Source of the DNA: JAGMES01 sp023128035 | GTDB lineage: Bacteria; Bacillota; Halanaerobiia; DY22613 | Assembly (NCBI GenBank): GCA_030627905.1 | Contig: DAOVRZ010000129.1 | Location: 1 to 14,573, forward strand | Reading direction: 5' to 3' | DNA length: 14,573 nt | Part shown: positions 1 through 6,630 of the stretch, piece by piece | How the letters are laid out: the number at the start of each line of letters is the position of its first letter | Numbering within the stretch: position 1 is the stretch's first letter | Translations under genes and position numbers: made by a program | Notes under the pieces: model-generated | What the model was told of the DNA's origin: nothing | The model's input: only the letters and a program-made list of their open reading frames with translations | Database searches by the model: none

Positions 1-51
1 CCTGAACGTGTCCGTAAAATGAACTATGCACAAAGACTTGCAACGTATTAA
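1..51 (+). CDS. C-terminal end of an ORF inside the group II intron (probable intron-encoded RT/maturase), partial
   Basis: Frame 1 is open from the window edge to a TAA at 49-51 and encodes 16 residues ending in NYAQRLATY. It stops 21 bases before intron domain V. That is where the intron-encoded reverse transcriptase/maturase ORF, looped out of domain IV, normally ends. The visible tail is too short to show any reverse transcriptase, maturase or endonuclease motif, so the product is inferred from position only. Confidence 0.4.
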   Translation, partial: PERVRKMNYAQRLATY

Positions 52-144
52 ATTCAAATCAAACACATTGGTAAGCCGTATGCCTTAATAGGGCACGTGC
101 GGTTTGATGAGGGGGTAGCCATGTAAATGGTTACCCTACTCTAT
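1..144 (+). mobile_element. Group II intron, 3' portion (end of ORF, domains V and VI)
   Basis: This is the 3' end of a self-splicing group II retrointron that enters from the left edge. Domain V is readable at 73-105: the AGC catalytic triad near its 5' side, the GCCGTATGC strand, and a returning GGCACGTGCGG strand with the usual two-base bulge region. The domain V loop (TAATA-like) is not the common GNRA. Domain VI follows at 109-141 as a long stem capped by a GTAA tetraloop (123-126), with an unpaired A138 as the branch-point adenosine. The intron should end at about 144, in the usual CTCTAT-type context. The assignment rests on this secondary structure and known group II consensus features. 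Domains I-III and the 5' splice site lie outside the window. Confidence 0.85.
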
Positions 145-194
145 CTTCAGAAATATTTTTATATATTTGAAACCTTTTATCTTTTGAGTTAAGA

Positions 195-227
195 CCCCCA
201 CTTCTATAAGTGGGGGGAATTGTTTTT
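195..227 (+). terminator. G/C-rich hairpin with T-rich tail
   Basis: A perfect 9-bp stem, CCCCCACTT (195-203) with AAGTGGGGG (208-216), closes a 4-base loop and is followed by TTGTTTTT. It resembles a Rho-independent terminator, although a few bases separate stem and T-run. It sits about 50 bases after the group II intron end, so it may belong to the gene interrupted by the intron or to an older mobile-element end. Confidence 0.45.
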
Positions 228-230
228 AAT

Positions 231-260
231 CTTCAGTGGGGGTAGAATCCCCTACTGAAG
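231..260. repeat. 12-bp perfect hairpin, possible IS-end structure
   Basis: The strand CTTCAGTGGGGG (231-242) pairs along its full length with 249-260, including one G-T pair, around the loop TAGAAT. A second small hairpin-like CAG...CTG follows near 271. No T-run follows it, so it is not a typical terminator. Two neighbouring G/C-rich hairpins in otherwise A+T-rich DNA resemble the subterminal hairpins of IS200/IS605-type elements. No transposase is visible, so that origin is only a suggestion. Confidence 0.35.
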
Positions 261-476
261 CCCCGATGTTCAGCTTTAACTGTAAGATTGATATTTCTTC
301 TTATAAAACGTTAAAAAGCAACATTTAAAGATTTTACTGGCTTACTCAAACTTAAATATGTATAAATCTAAAGGATGAGGAGAAAAATTTAATTTAAAGA
401 GGAAGGAAATATAAGGGATAATGCCGAAACAATGAAGGATGTTGAAATAAAGATTTCTGATGAGGAGGACAAGATA

Positions 477-2180
477 ATGACAAGTAATAATACTTCAGTA
501 TCTTCTAATTTTATTAGAAATATTATTGATGAAGATTTAAAAATAAACAAAAATGATAGCCGGGTTCATACACGATTTCCACCAGAACCAAATGGCTATT
601 TGCATATAGGACACGCTAAGTCTATCTGCCTAAATTTTGGTATTGCTCGTGATTATAAGGGACTTTGCAACTTAAGATTTGATGATACTAACCCGAGCAA
701 AGAAGAGGTTGAGTATGTAGAATCAATCCAGAGAGATGTTCAATGGTTAGGTTTTGATTGGGATGATCGGATGTATTATGCATCAGATTATTTTCAAAAA
801 TTGTACGAATATGCGATTCAGTTAATCAAGATGGGCAAAGCCTATGTTTGTGATTTAACCCCTGAAGAGATCAGAGAATACCGAGGTACCTTAACTGAAC
901 CTGGTAAAGAAAGCCCATATCGTAGTCGTTCGATAGAAGAGAATCTGGATTTATTTGAGCAGATGAAAAATGGTGAGTTTGACGATGGCTCAAAAGTTCT
1001 TAGAGCAAAAATAGATATGGCTTCTCCAAATATTAATTTAAGAGACCCAATCATCTACCGTATTTTAAGATCAACACATCATCGTACAGGTGATGAATGG
1101 AGTATTTATCCGATGTATGATTTTGCGCATCCTCTTTCGGATTCTCTTGAAAAAGTTACCCATTCAATCTGTACTCTAGAGTTTGAAGATCATCGTCCAT
1201 TATATGATTGGTTAATCAATACCCTTGATTTAGAATATAAGCCACAACAGATCGAATTTGCACGACTTAATATTACTAATACTATAATGAGTAAAAGAAA
1301 ACTTCGCCAATTAGTAGAAGAAGGCTATGTTGATAGCTGGGATGACCCAAGGATGCCAACTATTTCTGGTTTGCGCAGACGTGGTTATACTTCTGAAGCG
1401 ATTCGTGACTTCTGCGATAGAATTGGTGTCGCAAAAAGCAATAGTGTAGTTGATGTAGCATTCCTTGAACACTGCATTAGAGAAGATTTAAATATGAAAG
1501 CACCTCGTGCAATGGCTGTTTTACGCCCTTTAAAGGTGATCATTGATAACTATCCTGAAGATCAGGTTGAAGAGTTGGAAGCTGAGAATCATCCTAAAGC
1601 ACCAGAGATGGGAACACGTAAGATGCCATTTTCCAAGGTATTATATATTGAAGAAATGGACTTTGCAGAAAATCCACCGAGAAAGTTTCATCGCCTTACT
1701 CCAGGTAAGGAAGTACGCTTAAAGCATGCTTATATTATCAAATGCGAGAGTGTTGTAAAAGATGAAGAAACTGGTGAAATCATTGAAGTTCATTGTATCT
1801 ATGATCCTGAAACAAAGAGCGGAAGTGGACAAAGCACTAAAAAAGTAAAGGGAACTATCCATTGGGTTTCTGCTGAACATGCAGTTAAAGCTGAAGTACG
1901 TTTATATGATCATCTGATTCTTGAAGATAATGAAGAAGAGGGTGTAGAGGATTTTGATTTTAAATCAAAATTGAATCCAGACTCTTTGGAGAGATTAACG
2001 TTATGTATGGTTGAACCAAGTTTAAAAGACGCTAAATCAGGAGATCGTTTTCAATTCTTACGACAGGCTTATTTTTGTGTTGATTCTGAAGATTCAACTG
2101 AAGACAAACTTGTGTTTAATAGGATCGTTAATATGCGCGATACTTGGGCCAAACTTCAAAAAAAACAAGAGAATAAATAG
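477..2180 (+). CDS. glnS: Glutaminyl-tRNA synthetase (GlnRS)
   Basis: This cytoplasmic class I aminoacyl-tRNA synthetase joins glutamine to tRNA-Gln using ATP. The 567-residue product is close to the usual ~550-residue bacterial GlnRS. It shows PPEPNGYLHIGHAKS with the HIGH signature at residues 43-46, LRFDDTNP at 67-73, the MSKRK form of the KMSKS loop at 271-275, then WDDPRMPTISGLRRRGY and a C-terminal anticodon-binding beta-barrel ending in RDTWAK. I prefer ATG 477 over in-frame ATG 432: GAGGAGG at 462-468 lies 8 bases upstream, and the resulting N-terminus aligns with the NFIRxIIDEDL start typical of the family. The gene is intact and followed by its own terminator. The last ~118 coding bases recur at 6477-6594. 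Many Bacillota make Gln-tRNA through GatCAB instead, so this gene is informative about lineage. Confidence 0.97.
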   Translation: MTSNNTSVSSNFIRNIIDEDLKINKNDSRVHTRFPPEPNGYLHIGHAKSICLNFGIARDYKGLCNLRFDDTNPSKEEVEYVESIQRDVQWLGFDWDDRMYYASDYFQKLYEYAIQLIKMGKAYVCDLTPEEIREYRGTLTEPGKESPYRSRSIEENLDLFEQMKNGEFDDGSKVLRAKIDMASPNINLRDPIIYRILRSTHHRTGDEWSIYPMYDFAHPLSDSLEKVTHSICTLEFEDHRPLYDWLINTLDLEYKPQQIEFARLNITNTIMSKRKLRQLVEEGYVDSWDDPRMPTISGLRRRGYTSEAIRDFCDRIGVAKSNSVVDVAFLEHCIREDLNMKAPRAMAVLRPLKVIIDNYPEDQVEELEAENHPKAPEMGTRKMPFSKVLYIEEMDFAENPPRKFHRLTPGKEVRLKHAYIIKCESVVKDEETGEIIEVHCIYDPETKSGSGQSTKKVKGTIHWVSAEHAVKAEVRLYDHLILEDNEEEGVEDFDFKSKLNPDSLERLTLCMVEPSLKDAKSGDRFQFLRQAYFCVDSEDSTEDKLVFNRIVNMRDTWAKLQKKQENK

Positions 2181-2189
2181 ATAGTAGTG

Positions 2190-2227
2190 AAAGCAGATTG
2201 CTTAAAAAGTGATCTGCTTTTTTTTTA
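2190..2227 (+). terminator. Rho-independent terminator of glnS
   Basis: The stem AGCAGATTGC / GTGATCTGCT, containing two G-T pairs, has a short A-rich loop and runs into a stretch of nine or more T residues. It begins 10 bases after the glnS stop codon. Confidence 0.9.
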
Positions 2228-2700
2228 TGAGGGAATGAGATTCTTTAGGGGGTTTCGGGTATGAAAAATATATTAACTGAATATTAATAAGTTGGTTTTA
2301 AAGGTAATATTTAATTGTTGTCGAAAATATGTGTATGTGTAAAATTTATCAGATAAATAGGTCACAGGATTGGGTGAAGTTAAGGATTTGTATGAGTTGT
2401 TAAGCGAAATTGTGCAAGAGCGAAAAACAAGCAACAAAAACCTATCATTAAAGAAAAATAATCAAGTAGGTGAAAATTTATTTATTCATCTCTCCACTTT
2501 TGGAAACATAGCATTATTATTATCTTTTTAGCTAGTCCCATTTCTACAACAATATAGTTGGAATTTAGGATAGTTGGCTATTGTTTAAGTGCTAGTTTCA
2601 TGAGGAGTGTTCAATGTTGAACTAGATGAACCTCCTAGTGATTATCAACACCATTTTAGTTGCTAGCTTGTTTTTGATTTCTAGGTACTATTTTCAAGGA
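2228..2700. other. Intergenic stretch with a short unsupported reading frame
   Basis: No confident gene lies here. One frame is open from a TTG at 2370 to TAG at 2529-2531 (53 codons, starting LGEVKDLYELLSEIVQERK). Its first half reads like a charged helix, but it lacks a ribosome binding site, has a stop just upstream and may be a gene remnant. A hairpin at about 2602-2637 pairs AGGAG-T-GTTCA with TGAACCTCCT and encloses the palindrome GTTCAATGTTGAAC. It lies about 75 bases before the next gene and could be a leader structure. Confidence 0.3.
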
Positions 2701-2710
2701 GGTAATCTTA

Positions 2711-3319
2711 ATGGGCCTGGTATTGGAAGAAAAAACTAGACGGAAATTAGAAGATGACAAACGGGCTATATTCACTTTATTTGCCTTCACGGATGACTTT
2801 CACTCTAATAACGACGAAGGATGCTATACGTGTAATGTCAAAATATTTAACTCTAATAATCAGGTGGTTGATGAGTACTATAGGCGATTTCTTATTGATG
2901 ATTTTAACTATAAGCACTATCGTAATTTCATTAAGAAATTCTGTATGAATAGAGACTATAGTAAACAGTTTAATGTAAAAAACGAAATAAAAGAAGAACG
3001 GCAGAATGGTATTGACGATGAACTTGTAGATATTATCGATAAACTTAACAGTTTAGGACTAAAAACATGTTATTCTTGTCAGGGAACGAAAGATCCATGG
3101 TACGACAGACCTATGAAGAGCGATGGTCATGGTGTACTAGCATACATTAAATTTATTGAAAAGTTACCAGTCAATTTTCTTCAACTGGCAAAAAGATGCG
3201 AGTATCTCGATGTTTCTAATAATGAGATTTGTTCACGTAAACGAAAGTTTAATATTTTTTTCGCTGAATGCATGTGTAAGATCATTCAACAGTGGGTAGC
3301 AAAATTACCTGGCGAATAA
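2711..3319 (+). CDS. Uncharacterised protein with CYSCQG motif
   Basis: The 202-residue product has no function I can assign. AAGGAGGT at 2697-2704 supports ATG 2711. The N-terminal half (about 1-90) is charged and probably mixed alpha/beta. From residue 100 a helix (DDELVDIIDKLNSLG) leads into GLKTCYSCQG at 116-125, then a polar loop and HGVLAYIKF at 140-148. A 'GxxTxxSCQG ... HxYIxF' pattern, with cysteines 120 and 123 and histidine 140 close together, could bind a metal or form a small catalytic site. That is inference from residue type only. There are no membrane segments or signal peptide. The gene stands alone and its codon use is as A+T-rich as the rest of the island. Confidence 0.8.
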   Translation: MGLVLEEKTRRKLEDDKRAIFTLFAFTDDFHSNNDEGCYTCNVKIFNSNNQVVDEYYRRFLIDDFNYKHYRNFIKKFCMNRDYSKQFNVKNEIKEERQNGIDDELVDIIDKLNSLGLKTCYSCQGTKDPWYDRPMKSDGHGVLAYIKFIEKLPVNFLQLAKRCEYLDVSNNEICSRKRKFNIFFAECMCKIIQQWVAKLPGE

Positions 3320-3466
3320 TGAGATTTTTTCATAATGGAATAGTTTATCTTTGAAACGCTACTGGTGTGTAGCCTAACACAAATGAAGTAATCAATTAAA
3401 ATTATTATAAAGATAAGCTTGATATAATGAAAGTTTTCTAAAGAGAAGGTCTGGTGTTTTAATGAG

Positions 3467-3582
3467 GGAACTTCGCAGAACATCGAATATGTGGTTCCGG
3501 CTATCGCCTCCACCCAAATATTGTCTCCACTCCCTCTACGACAAAACTTCAAATATCCAGGATGTTGTTCTGCGAAATAGCC
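3467..3582. repeat. Palindromic intergenic element 1
   Basis: The left arm TTCGCAGAACATC (3472-3484) is complementary, with small gaps, to the right arm GATGTTGTTCTGCGAA (3561-3576). The ~75 bases between contain weaker internal pairing (ATATGTGG with CCACCCAAATAT) and a C/T-rich stretch on this strand. The element sits between two convincingly annotated genes and has no supported ORF. A TGATATAAT extended -10-like sequence at 3420-3428 lies 44 bases before the left arm. It could be a small non-autonomous palindromic repeat (REP/MITE-like) or a structured RNA. A minus-strand reading frame across it looks incidental. Confidence 0.55.
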
Positions 3583-3640
3583 AATTGTAGGAAAAATTAA
3601 ATTAAAATTTTAGATAATTTTTAAGAAAAAGAAGGTAATC

Positions 3641-3663
3641 GACAATTGTCAACGAAATATAAT
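3641..3663 (+). promoter_or_regulatory. Palindrome next to a TATAAT box upstream of the coupled pair
   Basis: The perfect 10-bp palindrome GACAATTGTC (3641-3650) lies 7 bases upstream of TATAAT (3658-3663), itself 40 bases before the start codon at 3703. No good -35 hexamer is visible at the right distance. The palindrome occupies promoter spacer DNA and could be a repressor or activator site. This is positional inference. Confidence 0.35.
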
Positions 3664-3702
3664 GATAGTGGTAATTAGAAAAAATGCAAGGGGTGGATAT
3701 AT

Positions 3703-4347
3703 ATGCTAAAAAAATTTATCCCAGTTATTATGAGAACAAATTTCGCGTTGAATTCTGATATCTTCGAAAAATTAGAGGATAGTCATTTTACAAAGATTAA
3801 AAAAAAATATGATTTCGAGAAAGTTGAAATAAGTAATGAAAGAATTGTGTTCCAAGAAGGGTTTCCAATTCTGACTTGTATTATATCTAAAGATTCTCTT
3901 ATGGTTGCGGCTTTTTCTTTAAAAGAACAATCTGCCATAGAAACGACTGTTGAATTTGTTGAACAGCTAAATAATTTGACAGGTATAAATATTCAAATTT
4001 TGGAGGGAGTTGAAGCAGTTGATTTTCTAAAATTTGAAAATAATGAAGATATATTTCAATTTTATTTAAATTGTAATGAGTTTGTAGAGAATGAAGATGT
4101 ATATAATATTAGTTTATCTTTTTCTATTCGTGAAAAAGAAAATAGAATAAGGTATTCTTTTAAAAATGAAGATGAAAAAGGTTTTGCTTCAATTTCTACT
4201 GATTTTTCCGAAAAATTTCATACTATTGATGAGTTAACTGATTTGATCAACCAGCAGGCAGGTCAACTACAGATAAAAATGACATCATTCTTAAATACAC
4301 GCATTGGAAGTTTTTATTTGTCAAATGAGGTGAGTCGCAGTGAATAA
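3703..4347 (+). CDS. Uncharacterised soluble protein, first gene of a coupled pair
   Basis: The 214-residue product is not recognised. AAGGGGTGG just upstream supports ATG 3703. The sequence alternates short predicted strands and helices, is acidic overall, and has no signal peptide, membrane segment, P-loop or obvious catalytic motif. Its last 8 bases overlap a GTG start at 4340 of the next reading frame, and an AGGTGAG ribosome binding site inside the gene's end serves that frame, so the two are probably translationally coupled. Because its partner is a holin-like membrane protein, it may be a regulator, sensor or cytoplasmic partner of a membrane-acting effector. That role is inferred from arrangement alone. 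Confidence 0.8.
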   Translation: MLKKFIPVIMRTNFALNSDIFEKLEDSHFTKIKKKYDFEKVEISNERIVFQEGFPILTCIISKDSLMVAAFSLKEQSAIETTVEFVEQLNNLTGINIQILEGVEAVDFLKFENNEDIFQFYLNCNEFVENEDVYNISLSFSIREKENRIRYSFKNEDEKGFASISTDFSEKFHTIDELTDLINQQAGQLQIKMTSFLNTRIGSFYLSNEVSRSE

Positions 4348-4462
4348 TAGTGCTAAAAAGCATAATACTTTTGATTATAATATATATTTACACCAATTAG
4401 GCAATTCTAAAGATTCGACTTTAGAACCAGAAAATCTTGAACAGGAAATTGAGAACTTATAA
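4340..4462 (+). pseudogene. N-terminal segment of the holin-like gene, ended by an in-frame TAA
   Basis: From GTG 4340 (AGGTGAG just upstream, 8-base overlap with the preceding gene) 40 codons run to TAA at 4460-4462. The frame is the same as ATG 4472, only 9 bases further on, and stays open to 5155. The simplest reading is one original gene from 4340 to 5155 with a nonsense substitution. Reinitiation at 4472, aided by the A-rich AAAAAAAGG stretch before it, would still produce most of the protein. The segment is polar, has no membrane helix and contains the acidic run EPENLEQEIENL. Confidence 0.6.
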
Positions 4463-4471
4463 AAAAAGGCT

Positions 4472-5155
4472 ATGACACTTTACAATATGGCTTTTGCAAG
4501 TGATGATGAGGCAAAACAAAAACTCCATAAAGGATGTCTAAGTGTATTAGAAACAACTGCAACATATATGGATTTAACCTATGAAGAAATATCTGGTAAT
4601 TATACTAAGAGACATACATATTCTAAAATTAAAACGCATACACTAAACCAACCAAATAAAAAGGTTGGGGATGCAATAATGAGTTTTTTTGGAGGTTTTC
4701 CAATTATTCAAGTTAATGAAGTGAAACATGCTTGGGAAACATTTATTGAAGTGAGGACACCTAAATTATTTTATTCATTGCTTGGAACAATTTTTACTTT
4801 AATTTTTGGAACCTTTTCAATTTTACATTGGACTTTCTTTGTGATGACTATTTTACACTTTATAACTCGACATATGGCTAATCATTTTAGGAATCAAGAT
4901 GATTATATTAATTTTCAACGTAGTATCCAATTATTTTTTTGGCCGTATTTATTGTTAGCTGGAGGAAATGCTTTAAGTTATATTATTACTATTAATGGAT
5001 TTCCTGAAGGTTCCTTTTTCGCAGCACTTATGTGTTGGTTAATCTGGGGTGAAGTCAAAGGATTTGTTGAAAATGCAAAGACCGCTAAATTGCCTATTCC
5101 ACCCATAATCGAAGAAATTGTTAATAAAAAACAAAAAGGTAATACACCTCTATAA
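4472..5155 (+). CDS. Holin-like multi-pass membrane protein
   Basis: This 227-residue product has a soluble N-terminal region (1-95) followed by about four hydrophobic segments (roughly 99-118, 120-135, 152-175 and 180-195). The tail GEVKGFVENAKTAKLPIPPIIEEI (193-216) resembles the phage holin/TcdE-type family, in which a final membrane segment leads into 'E...EN....G.P.P..l'. Holins oligomerise in the cytoplasmic membrane and permeabilise it. Here no endolysin or phage structural gene is adjacent, and the long N-terminal domain is unusual for a simple holin, so a toxin or abortive-infection effector is possible. The natural start is probably GTG 4340, lost to the in-frame TAA at 4460. A perfect hairpin terminator overlaps the stop codon. 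Confidence 0.65.
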   Translation: MTLYNMAFASDDEAKQKLHKGCLSVLETTATYMDLTYEEISGNYTKRHTYSKIKTHTLNQPNKKVGDAIMSFFGGFPIIQVNEVKHAWETFIEVRTPKLFYSLLGTIFTLIFGTFSILHWTFFVMTILHFITRHMANHFRNQDDYINFQRSIQLFFWPYLLLAGGNALSYIITINGFPEGSFFAALMCWLIWGEVKGFVENAKTAKLPIPPIIEEIVNKKQKGNTPL

Positions 5156-5180
5156 TTTAAATTATAGAGGTGATTTTTTT
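5145..5180 (+). terminator. Rho-independent terminator of the coupled pair
   Basis: The perfect 12-bp stem CACCTCTATAAT / ATTATAGAGGTG with a TTAA loop is followed by a run of seven T residues. Its left arm includes the last codons and stop of the holin-like gene. The stem is symmetric, but a T-run follows only on the plus strand. Confidence 0.9.
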
Positions 5181-5401
5181 GTCAAACTAGAATTCCATCA
5201 GTTTGAAGAATGTTTATACATATTTAGGATGTTATATGATCACAGATAATAAATTTATGTTTGTTAAAAGATTTTTCATAAAAAGAGTAAATGTAGGTTG
5301 TGGGAGATTACTTCGGAGAACAAGAGATATACTAGAGTCAGGTTTTCAGTAAACGTTTGAAGCAATATCTTTAAAAATAATAAAAAAATAAAATAACCAT
5401 G

Positions 5402-5410
5402 TGATATAAT
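5402..5410 (+). promoter_or_regulatory. Extended -10 promoter for the MNT/HEPN pair
   Basis: TGATATAAT is a full TG-extended -10 box. The DNA upstream is A-rich without a recognisable -35 hexamer, which extended -10 promoters tolerate. It would give a leader of about 50 bases before ATG 5470. Confidence 0.55.
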
Positions 5411-5469
5411 GATAATATGTGGTAAAATAAATAATAAGGATTCTATTATTACTAGAAGGGGGAGGAGAC

Positions 5470-5771
5470 ATGAGAGATATTTTGAGTCGAATTCCAGAAA
5501 GATATAACAGGATATAAAGTTAGCAATTGAAATTCTCAGAGGTGAAGGATGTACAGAAATTTATCTTTTTGGATCATTAGCTGAAGGAGAATTCAGAGAA
5601 GATTCAGATATAGATTTGGCAGTTAAAGGATGTCCGCGAGATAGATTTTTTCATGTATTAGGAAAACTATTGCTTGAGTTAAATCATAAAGTAGATCTGA
5701 TAAATCTCGACGGAAAAGATCCATTTGCAGAATATTTAATTAGTGAAGGTGGGTTGATTCATGTCGCGTGA
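5470..5771 (+). pseudogene. MntA-type minimal nucleotidyltransferase antitoxin, frameshifted
   Basis: In intact homologues this small nucleotidyltransferase AMPylates its partner HEPN toxin to silence it. ATG 5470 has a strong GGGGGAGGAG upstream and gives MRDILSRIPERYNR, then hits TAA at 5515. Shifting frame at about 5509-5511 restores DIKLAIEILRGEGCTEIYLFGSLAEGEFREDSDIDL, which contains the GSx...SDIDL catalytic signature. That frame is open to TGA 5769-5771. One missing base near AGGAT explains the break. The coding end overlaps the HEPN start by 11 bases, the usual operon layout for this pair. The motif is intact after the lesion, so decay is recent or the base is a sequencing error. Confidence 0.85.
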
Positions 5772-6227
5772 TAAAATGAAATCGCAGTATTATTCGAAAT
5801 AAGGCAAATTGATCAGTTGTTTGAAGCATATAATTAATTGCTGGAGAAATGTAAAGAATGTGAACCTGATTTGATTGAACTGACAGCTTTAGCTTCAGTT
5901 TTGCATTCATTTTACAATGGAGTGGAAAATATTTTTATGCAAATAGCCAAAAAAGTAGATGGTTCTATGCCAAATAATAATCATTGGCATAGAAATTTAC
6001 TATTACAAATGTCAGGTGAGCAGGATAATAGAAAATCAGTAATTTCAGAGGAAGTAAAATTAAAATTAGTTGATTATCTTGGTTTTAGACATTTTTACAG
6101 ACATTCATATTCATTTTTCTTGAGTTGGGGAGAGATGGAGAAATTAGTTAAACCATTAGAAGAAGTATGGAATCAGCTATGAAAAGAGCTTTCTGATTTT
6201 CTAAAAATAAATAGTGATGAATCTTGA
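5761..6227 (+). pseudogene. HepT-type HEPN toxin, multiply disrupted
   Basis: The HEPN partner normally acts as a ribonuclease toxin. Start ATG 5761 yields MSRDKMKS, and the frame breaks at about 5784-5787. The restored frame (VLFEIRQIDQLFEAYN) meets TAA at 5835, continues LLEKCKECEPDLIELTALAS, reaches RHFYRHSY at 6086-6109, then meets TGA at 6180 where family context suggests Trp, and ends after KELSDFLKINSDES at 6225-6227. RHFYRHSY matches the R-x4-H-x-Y motif, whose His and Arg form the nuclease site and whose Tyr is the target of MntA-type AMPylation. With one frameshift and two nonsense codons it is very unlikely to yield full-length toxin, which fits loss of the antitoxin next door. Confidence 0.85.
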
Positions 6228-6237
6228 TTATAATAGA

Positions 6238-6277
6238 GCGTTAAAAGTCCATTATGTAGGATTTTTAACGTTTTTAT
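6238..6277 (+). terminator. Rho-independent terminator after the MNT/HEPN pair
   Basis: CGTTAAAAGTCC pairs with GGATTTTTAACG (one G-T pair) around an ~8-base loop and leads into TTTTT. It begins 11 bases after the final stop of the broken HEPN gene. Confidence 0.85.
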
Positions 6278-6281
6278 TTGA

Positions 6282-6476
6282 ATGAGTGAAATAAGAGACA
6301 GTGAAATTCAGGAATTATTTGAGAAAGTCAGTAATCGCAATTATGGTAAGTATTTGAATGCATTGGAAATGGTAAATATCAGAGGATTTAAAAAGCAAGT
6401 AGTTAATTTCGATTTTCTAGTTACTGCAATAATAGGACTTAATGGTTGTGGTAAGACAACAGTTTTTGGTTCGGCA
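6282..6476 (+). pseudogene. N-terminal fragment of an SMC/RecF-like P-loop ATPase
   Basis: About 65 native codons remain. Residues 28-50 read as 'LEMVNIRGFKKQVVNFDF', then VTAIIGLNGCGKTT, a Walker A motif (GxxGxGKTT) placed as in AAA_15/AAA_21, OLD-like and other RecF-type ATPases common in phage-defence operons. The frame then passes into the duplicated glnS 3' end in the wrong register and stops at 6590, so Walker B, signature motif and any effector domain are missing. No ribosome binding site precedes ATG 6282, and it directly follows a terminator, so it is probably not expressed. The family is recognisable but the specific system is not. Confidence 0.75.
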
Positions 6477-6594
6477 GTTTCCAATTCTTACGACAGGCTT
6501 ATTTTTGTGTTGATTCTGAAGATTCAACTGAAGACAAACTTGTGTTTAATAGGATCGTTAATATGCGCGATACCTGGGCCAAACTTCTAAAAAA
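6477..6594 (+). repeat. Direct duplicate of the glnS 3' end
   Basis: This segment matches 2047-2164 inside glnS at 115 of 118 positions, with differences at 6481, 6574 and 6588. Two are synonymous in the glnS frame (TTT to TTC, ACT to ACC) and one changes Gln to Leu. The glnS frame stays open past the repeat to TAA 6641-6643. It is fused directly to the truncated ATPase on its left. It looks like an attachment-site-type repeat at the end of a target gene, or a recombination scar. The synonymous bias suggests it came from a functional glnS allele. Confidence 0.9.
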
Positions 6595-6630
6595 TAGAGA
6601 TGATGGTACATTTAATCCAGTGCAATATGA

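Noticed and set aside
432..476. Upstream ATG extending glnS by 15 codons
   Set aside because: It has no well-placed ribosome binding site. The GAGGAGG at 462-468 fits ATG 477, and family N-termini begin near NFIRxIIDEDL.
842..1054. Minus-strand reading frame inside glnS
   Set aside because: It lies opposite a well-conserved coding region, has no ribosome binding site and no recognisable protein features.
2754..2948. Alternative-frame ORF within the CYSCQG gene
   Set aside because: It overlaps a gene with a strong ribosome binding site, and its hydrophobic content is a byproduct of reading A+T-rich codons out of frame.
3286..3552. Minus-strand ORF across the 3' end of the CYSCQG gene and palindromic element 1
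   Set aside because: It has no ribosome binding site, the composition is patchy, and half of it is antisense to a better-supported gene.
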